NCBI RefSeq assembly: GCF_016808335.1
Contig: NC_053153.1
Location: 17,123,033 to 17,187,032, forward strand
Length of the DNA stretch: 64,000 nt
Direction: 5' to 3'
Source of the DNA: Panicum virgatum
Taxonomy: Eukaryota; Streptophyta; Magnoliopsida; Poales; Poaceae
Shown: positions 58,401 to 64,000 of the stretch, in pieces
How the letters are laid out: each line of letters begins with the position of its first letter
Numbering within the stretch: the first letter of the stretch is position 1
Made by a program: the position numbers and the translations under genes
Notes under the pieces: model-generated
Seen by the model: the letters and a program-made list of their open reading frames with translations, nothing else
Told to the model about the DNA's origin: nothing
The model's database searches: none

Positions 58401-60004
58401 GGCCTTTGAGTTACTGGACACAAAAGAAACCTCATTCACTGCACAAGGAAATGCAAGGTGGAACAGAGACATGGGAGATGGCATGAGGCCCAAATTAAGA
58501 GGAGTAACAAGAACATGGGAACCATCGATAACAAGTGCAACTGAAGTCTCACTGACTGCGGTAGTCCAAGCAAACCTGTGAATAATGACTTGGCCACCCT
58601 GTGTCCAGCAAATCAGATGCATTGGTTTCGTTGGATCCCAAAAGAACTTTACCCTCTCTTCCTTTGTGTACCGCAGTTCATGTTTCAAGTACCAGTGATT
58701 GTTCCTGCAGGACCATATTTTAATAACATCATGCTGTTCAGAAGAAACTAGAGCAGCAAGGATCTCGGAATTGCAGTTCCATTTTAAAGCACGAATGGCA
58801 ACCTCTCCTGGCTCATCAATAGAAAAGTAGCTCCTCTCTAAGCCATTCTTTTCATAGAAGACAATGAGAGGGCATTTTCCCTCTGTCCTCCGATCATGGG
58901 CTGTGGCAACCTTGGCTCCACTAGGCATCCAATCTAACAATGCTCCCATAAAAGGTTTGGCATCTGAAGATGAATGAACCTTTCCTGATTCACGTTCCCA
59001 TATAGTAAGCTTTGTGGGGCCATAAGCGCCATCAAGGGCCCCAAGTGTAGCAAAATATTTCCCATCCCCCCGCCAAGAAATTGAGCTTCGTATCTGACAA
59101 CCGGTACTGTCTATGTCGCCTATGGTAGCATCCTAAGAAGAAGCATGTTTAGCACAAGGAACATAAATAACGTGTATCTTTGGTAAGACTTTAATATAGA
59201 AAACATACATGAGGATCAAGAGAAGCCTCAAACAGCACTTCCCAATCCTGTGTGATGACAAGCAGTTGCCCAAGTCCAGTGGTTACAGAAAGAAGAGCAC
59301 CATCAGGGCTAGAGGCAATGGTGTTGACACCACCTTCCAGTCTTCCAACAACTTCGGTTGTTTTTTCCTCCACATTATACAAGAGCAGGCAACCAGCCGA
59401 TGAACCAAGGAGTAGAGACTCCTTCTCCATGAGATAATCCATGGCAACTATGCAATCTCCAGGCTCAAGAACAACCTCCTCCACGACCGCGTCAGAGTTT
59501 TGAGCAGTAATTTTACTCCACGGTAGTGGTTGCTGCAGAAGTTAGACGAAAGCAGGACAGTCAGCATGACATGGAAAACTGCAAAGATGAAGTCATCGCC
59601 ATAGCAACCTTTTCCTTAGACTGCAAAGAAAACCATTGGCTATACAGAACATTTGAGGAAGCAGTAAATCGGCGATCAGTAACTGTTGTTTGCTTGCTTT
59701 CGAGCGTAGCTAAAAGCAGGAATGCTAGCGGTATAGCCTGTTTGCGGTGAAAGAAACAAAAAATTCGCCTCGAGTCCTTGAGATGCGGCAGCTACTGCAA
59801 CCAAATGGAACGGGACGGGATGGAATTGAAGACCTGTCCCTGCGTGGAGGAGGCGGGGAGCTGGACGGTATAGATGAAGTTGGCGGAGGAGGCGAAGAAG
59901 GCGCGGCGGCGCTCGGCGTCGATCGCGGAGGCGACGAGGGTTTCCCCGTCCAGATGGAGCTGTAGCTGCTGCGGGAGCCTCGTCACAAGGCGCAGGTTCT
60001 TCAT
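55406..60004 (-). CDS. ELP1: ELP1, scaffold subunit of the Elongator complex
   Basis: Five exons: 60004-59834, 59532-59209, 59132-56059, 55897-55799 and 55724-55406 (TGA), 1328 aa, near the usual plant length; phases match. Two N-terminal beta-propellers (MKNLRLVTRLPQQLQLHLDG to about residue 750) are followed by a TPR-rich alpha-solenoid (KSLKAYRACGDWKGVF, ISEYQEGLLKVGKYVSRYVA) and the C-terminal basic tRNA-binding patch SKSRGARRQKKGGKIRAG (about 1205-1222), then SPGEEMALVEHLKGM. Elongator modifies wobble uridines of tRNA in the cytoplasm; plant mutants of this gene (ELO2/ABO1) alter growth and ABA response. The first donor, CAG-GTCTTC, is weak after GT. Exon 3 (3074 bp) carries most of the protein. 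Confidence 0.96.
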
Positions 60005-60830
60005 CTCGCCGCCGCCTCCGACGTCGAGGGTTTTAGGGGTTTAGTAGCTCGCGGAGATTTTCTTTCGCTTGCCTTCAATCCCTCTATCGATCGCTCCGCT
60101 TTTTCGGGCTCGTCGATGACGGGCGAGGGCACCGAGGGAGCCGTTGCCGTGGGCGGGAGAGAGGCGGCGGCGGCGGCGGCGGCGGTCGTGGGCGGGGGTG
60201 GGGAGCGGGGACGAGGAGGGCTTTGCAGGACGATTGGGGGAATTGGTTGGGGAAAGGCTACTGGGCTTTTGGGCTTAGCGAGTTCCGGATAAAAAAAAAA
60301 TGGATGTTCCTCGGCCCCAGCCCAACTACTACTTTGATATATCACTTCCATTCTACGTTTTTTTCAAAAAAAAAAACATGGAATTTCAAATTGTCTATGC
60401 CTGGAACACTCGCGGCGCCGGGGCACCAAACCGCCTAGGGCCCAGGCCTAAAAATTGAAGGTAGTGATAAATAAGGTAGGCCCCAAAAGAAAGACATGGG
60501 CTCAATCCTACAAGTTGTGCGTGTCACATCCTAGTGGCCAAATTTTCGATTTATTTGCATTAGGAGGTCGTAACCCATTGATGCTAGCATTCCCTACTTT
60601 TATTTAGGGTAATTATAGCAACACCATCTTGCATTTTGTTCCCAGTCTTAAGTCTTAGGCCTTGTTTAGATCCCAAAATACAAAATACAAAATTTTTATA
60701 AATCACTTGTATGGTGTACTAAATGTAGTCAAAGAATAAATTGCATTACACAAAAAATCGCGAGACGAATCTAATGAGTCTAATTATAACGTGATTAGAC
60801 ACTAAATTGCTACAGTAATACTAGGCCCTG

Positions 60831-61055
60831 TTTAGTTCCCAAAAAATCTTGCACAGTACCCGTCACATTGAATCTTCGGATACATGTAAAATATTAAATG
60901 TAGTTGAAAAAATAACTAATTACATAATTTAACTGATTAGCACGAGGTGAATCTTTTAAACCTAATTAGTCTATAATTAGATATTATTTATCAAGTAACA
61001 ACGAAATGTGCTACAGTACCAAAACCCCAACTTTTTCACCAACTACTTGTCCTCA
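60831..61055. mobile_element. MITE, eroded right end
   Basis: Left end GGCCCTGTTTAGTTCCC, right end ccaactacttgtcc (reverse complement GGACAAGTAGTTGG, decayed from a TGTTTAGTTGG-type end). It abuts a truncated copy of the 13437/34709 family on the left, so it may be nested in it. Confidence 0.55.
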
Positions 61056-61732
61056 GCGCCTACCATCACGCTAATGTAGACTGTATAGTGTATGTTGAGA
61101 TTTTAGGTGCAAATTGATAATTCTTTCCAATCCTTTTAGTTCAAAATTTTGTACTATTTTTTTAAATTGAAATCTTATTTTGAAAAAGTAGTATAAATTT
61201 TTGAACTAAAAAGAATTGAAGAGGCACCTAAGTGTCACCAATTAACACCTCTAGTTGAGATAAAATTAGGAGTCGAATTCATCCTAAATTTTTAGTCGTT
61301 TTATTTTTTTTACATACATCGATTTTGTTGTTATGTACTAACATAATATATATGTAGATACATAGTAAAATTATGCATATATCTATATCTATACCTCTAT
61401 ACCTATTTCTAAAGCGAGTAAGCCTTCCACTTCAAATTTTGGTTTGGTCCATCTTGTGCTTTTGACAGGGGCCTTAGCCCATCCCGTATACAAGTTCGAC
61501 TAGCCTTTTGTCAATCAAAATCCTAATTGAAACCTAGACAAATTAATTGGAATCATAATCGGATCATGGACGATCAATACCTCGCATGATCTCAACACGT
61601 TCTGCAACGTATGGACACTATGCTAGTAAAAATTAAAATGACTAATAATTCGGAATGGACAGAGTATTTTTTTCCCTCGACATGATTCGCGACGTATCCA
61701 CTGCCAGTCTTCCGGGCGTGAGTCTAAGGGGG

Positions 61733-62025
61733 TGTTTAGTTGTCAAAATTTTTTCTACAGTACTCGTTACATCGAATCTTCGGACACATACATGAAGCAT
61801 TAAATGCAGTTGAAAAAATAACTAATTACACAGTTTAACTAATTACATAGCACTAAATGTATGGTAAAAAATAAAAGTAAGAATACAATGATATGCAATT
61901 TTTTAAATTTTTAATACTACTCATACAAATACGCGGACTATACGCCTAGTTAGATATTAATTATCAAATAATAATAAAATATACTACAATAACAAAATTC
62001 AAACTTTTACACCAACTAAACATCC
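61733..62025. mobile_element. MITE related to 60831-61055
   Basis: Ends GGGTGTTTAGTTGTC and (reverse complement) AGGATGTTTAGTTGG are imperfect inverted repeats. Interior shares cgttacatcgaatcttcgga-like sequence with the copy at 60831. Confidence 0.6.
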
Positions 62026-62351
62026 TACCTTGGCATCGCCCGACGCCCGGACGTATTCACGTTCACGGGTGCTGCGCCCGGGCCGGCCGCCGGCACAAAT
62101 CTACCTTGGCGTGGGCCATGCCCGGAAGACGCGCGCCGTGCTGCGCGCGGGTGTTGAGGATAAATCAGGCACCACTGCCCTCGCGCGCCAATTCCCGCCC
62201 GTGCTGCACCTCCCGCTAGGCCGGCGCGCGCGCGGCCGCCAGGGAAGAGCGAAGGCGTCAGGCATCACGGGTCGCGGACTCGCTGTCTCACGATGACGAT
62301 CCCATCCCTGCCCCGGCCGGGTCCCCGGGTAGCGTGCAGGTGCAGCGGCAA

Positions 62352-62687
62352 GGCCATGTTTGTATGAGGTGTGAAAAAGTTTTGAGGAAAATTTTTTGGT
62401 AGAGTATTAAATAAAGTCTAATTACAAAATTAACTCCACAACTATGGTACTGTAGTAGTTGCTCTAACTAATGAGGCATTTGACGTACGAATGTACGATT
62501 AGTGAATAATTGAGCGTGTTTACTGTAGCACACTGTAGCCAAACATGATGAAACTTGAGTCATTAGATTCGTCTCGAAAAATTACATTCATCTTTAAAAA
62601 GATTTTACAAATAGATTTCATTTAGTACTCCATACGGATGTTCGTCTTTTTATGCAAACCTAATTTGACAGGTATCCAAACATGGCC
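62352..62687. mobile_element. MITE with CAA duplication
   Basis: 336 bp, ends GGCCATGTTTGTATGAGG and (reverse complement) GGCCATGTTTGGATACC, flanked by CAA (62349-62351, 62688-62690). Confidence 0.75.
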
Positions 62688-63050
62688 CAAATGCAGCACC
62701 GAACGCCGCCGCTCGCTGCTGCAGCGCCCCGGCCCACGCACACCGCACACCGGCCGTGTCCTGTCCCTTCCCGGCAGGCACTGATGTTCGCAGCGGCGTC
62801 GTCGTCCGGGAGAGTCACGGCGGGGTACGGCGCACGTACGTGGCCGCACGACACGTAACCCGGTCTCCAGAGCCTTCCTTGGCCCCAGCTCTCTGCCGGT
62901 GCCTGCCAGTGCCAGTACAAAGGAGCCCGGACCCGGGCGGGAGCAGCACCTCTCGTTCTCATCCCTCCCTCGCTCGCCGTTCACTCACCCAGACTACACT
63001 CACACAAAGCTCGCTCACAGCCGCAAGGACATCGTCCGCTTGGGGAGAAG
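62688..63050. other. GASA gene promoter and 5' UTR
   Basis: GC-rich sequence after the MITE, becoming CT-rich (ctcacccagactacactcac) close to the start codon as in plant 5' UTRs. No TATA box that I would defend; the MITE border lies only about 360 bp from the ATG. Confidence 0.45.
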
Positions 63051-63525
63051 ATGGCCAAGCCCCGGGGCACCGCCGCGGCCCTCCTCCTGCTGCTGCTCGT
63101 CGCCGCCGCGTCGTGGCTCCAGACCGCATACGCCGCCTCAGGTACGCGCGCCGCCGTCGACCTTAGCTTGTGACGATCGACGAGTCGGCTTGGTTTTCTG
63201 CTACTAGCTGCCGCTGGCCGGCCGGTGTGATGCTCGACCGGCCGCCGTCGGCGTCCGGGCGTGTCCTCCCCTGACCGCGCGCGTGCGTCGTGGTGGCATC
63301 CTATCCCCGCATGCAGGGTTCTGCTCGAGCAAGTGCGGCGTGCGGTGCGCGCGGGCGGGCGCCGGCGCGCGGCGGGGCGCGTGCATGCGGACCTGCGGGC
63401 TGTGCTGCGAGGAGTGCAACTGCGTGCCCACGGGAGGGCGCGGCGGCAGCGGCGGCGTGAACGAGTGCCCCTGCTACCGCAACATGCTCACCGCCGGGCC
63501 CAGGAAGAGGCCCAAGTGCCCCTGA
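63051..63525 (+). CDS. GASA/Snakin-type cysteine-rich secreted peptide
   Basis: Two exons, 63051-63141 and 63317-63525 (TGA), 99 aa. Residues 1-29 form a signal peptide with a long Leu/Ala core (ALLLLLLVAAASW) and cleavage after a YAAS-like site. The mature part contains all 12 cysteines of the GASA domain in the usual pattern (FCSSKCGVRC, CMRTCGLCCEECNC, CPCYRNM, ending KCP), forming six disulfides. Members are apoplastic, gibberellin- or stress-responsive peptides with roles in growth and defence. The variable region between cysteines 3 and 4 is Ala/Gly/Arg-rich (AGAGARRGA), slightly longer than in many members. Confidence 0.95.
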
Positions 63526-63629
63526 ACTGAACCCGACTAGCGGCGGCTGCGGAGATGACAACGAGGCGACTGGCGAGACGGACGGACCTGCCATCGTATC
63601 ACTACTACTACGTACTGTATGACGGTATG

Positions 63630-64000
63630 TGTAACACCTCAGGCTTTAATTATTTGTAATTAAAGCTAAGTATAATCATTAGTTACAAAATCATACGCCA
63701 AAACTTCACAAAACTAAAGTTTGGTCTCAGCTCAGCCGGACCGGTTTGACCGGGTGAGACAACCGGTCTGAACGATTGAATTGGGTTTCAACAGTTTTTG
63801 GACCCCACATCATTTAAATCACTCACTCTTCCAACAACTCACTCATCCTCACCACCCCGTGCTCAGCTCGCCCTTTCCGAGCTCTCCCTCCCTCCAAGCC
63901 CTAAATCCGCCAATCCACCATTTCCACTTGATTCTAAGTCCAATGAAGGATCAAATCGGCGTGGTGGATCACTCTCTCCACGATTTTCTCCCTGGGGTGG
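63630..64000 (+). mobile_element. LTR-like element start, runs off the window
   Basis: Begins TGTAACACCTCAGG, a typical grass gypsy LTR start of the TGTAACACC type, shortly after the GASA stop. It contains the ACCGGT-type palindromic units at 63736-63771 (ccggaccggtttgaccgg, aaccggtctgaac). The other end is outside, so this is tentative. Confidence 0.45.

Larger units (their letters stand above)
60005..62351. other. ELP1 5' flank and a MITE-rich, gene-free stretch
   Basis: The first 350 bp are the ELP1 5' UTR and promoter. From 60658 on, at least three MITE-like units follow: a truncated copy of the 13437/34709 family (60658-60828), a unit starting GGCCCTGTTTAGTTCCC (60831-61055) and a related one (61733-62025). 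At 62030-62340 a GC-rich patch has no recognisable coding signal. Confidence 0.55.

Noticed and set aside
1..64000. CRISPR arrays, bacterial operons, ribosome binding sites, prophage
   Set aside because: The sequence is plant nuclear DNA; the direct repeats found are tandem satellites, LTRs or transposon duplications.

Overview
The window is nuclear DNA from a grass, most probably a panicoid-type cereal relative. Evidence for this is GC-rich first exons with AT-rich introns, dense Stowaway and Tourist MITEs, an Au-type SINE, Ty1/copia and Ty3/gypsy LTR elements, and intron-containing genes that read clearly as plant orthologues. No species name can be given from sequence alone.

Layout, left to right. 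Bases 1-7005 are the gag-pol part of a decayed Ty3/gypsy element of Tat type on the minus strand; its integrase and far LTR lie off the left edge. A Mutator-like TIR element (8783-10056, 9-bp target duplication) follows. Next come seven protein-coding genes whose exon structures could be rebuilt codon by codon: an A3-type cyclin (10727-12507, minus, 379 aa), an R2R3-MYB factor of the MYB98-like type (17414-19519, plus, 417 aa), a plastid-targeted DUF760 protein (21820-27888, minus, 393 aa), an NRAMP-family transporter (28795-31970, plus, 546 aa), TWD40-1 of the endocytic TPLATE/TSET complex (35454-53951, plus, 24 exons, 1632 aa), ELP1 of Elongator (55406-60004, minus, 1328 aa) and a GASA/Snakin peptide (63051-63525, plus, 99 aa). 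A further LTR-like sequence begins at 63630 and runs off the right edge.

The gene space is ordinary, and the genes do not form one pathway. From memory, neighbouring rice chromosome 12 loci encode cyclin-A3-2 and an NRAMP protein, so the order is probably conserved grass synteny. The unusual parts are: (1) the NRAMP protein carries Thr in place of the metal-binding Met of MPH, and Thr in place of the Gln of the GQSS motif; (2) TWD40-1 contains a textbook U12-type AT-AC intron; (3) a 7.9-kb TWD40-1 intron holds a copia element that itself contains a second gag-only copia-type element in the opposite direction and a third TIR element in its integrase, each with target duplications, and a solo LTR of the same copia family sits inverted five exons later; (4) the Tat-like element has its inter-domain linkers filled with a short palindromic repeat, CCGGTCTGACCGGTC; (5) a Helitron-like 3' end lies between two 139-bp direct copies of a MITE segment, itself inside a Stowaway remnant.
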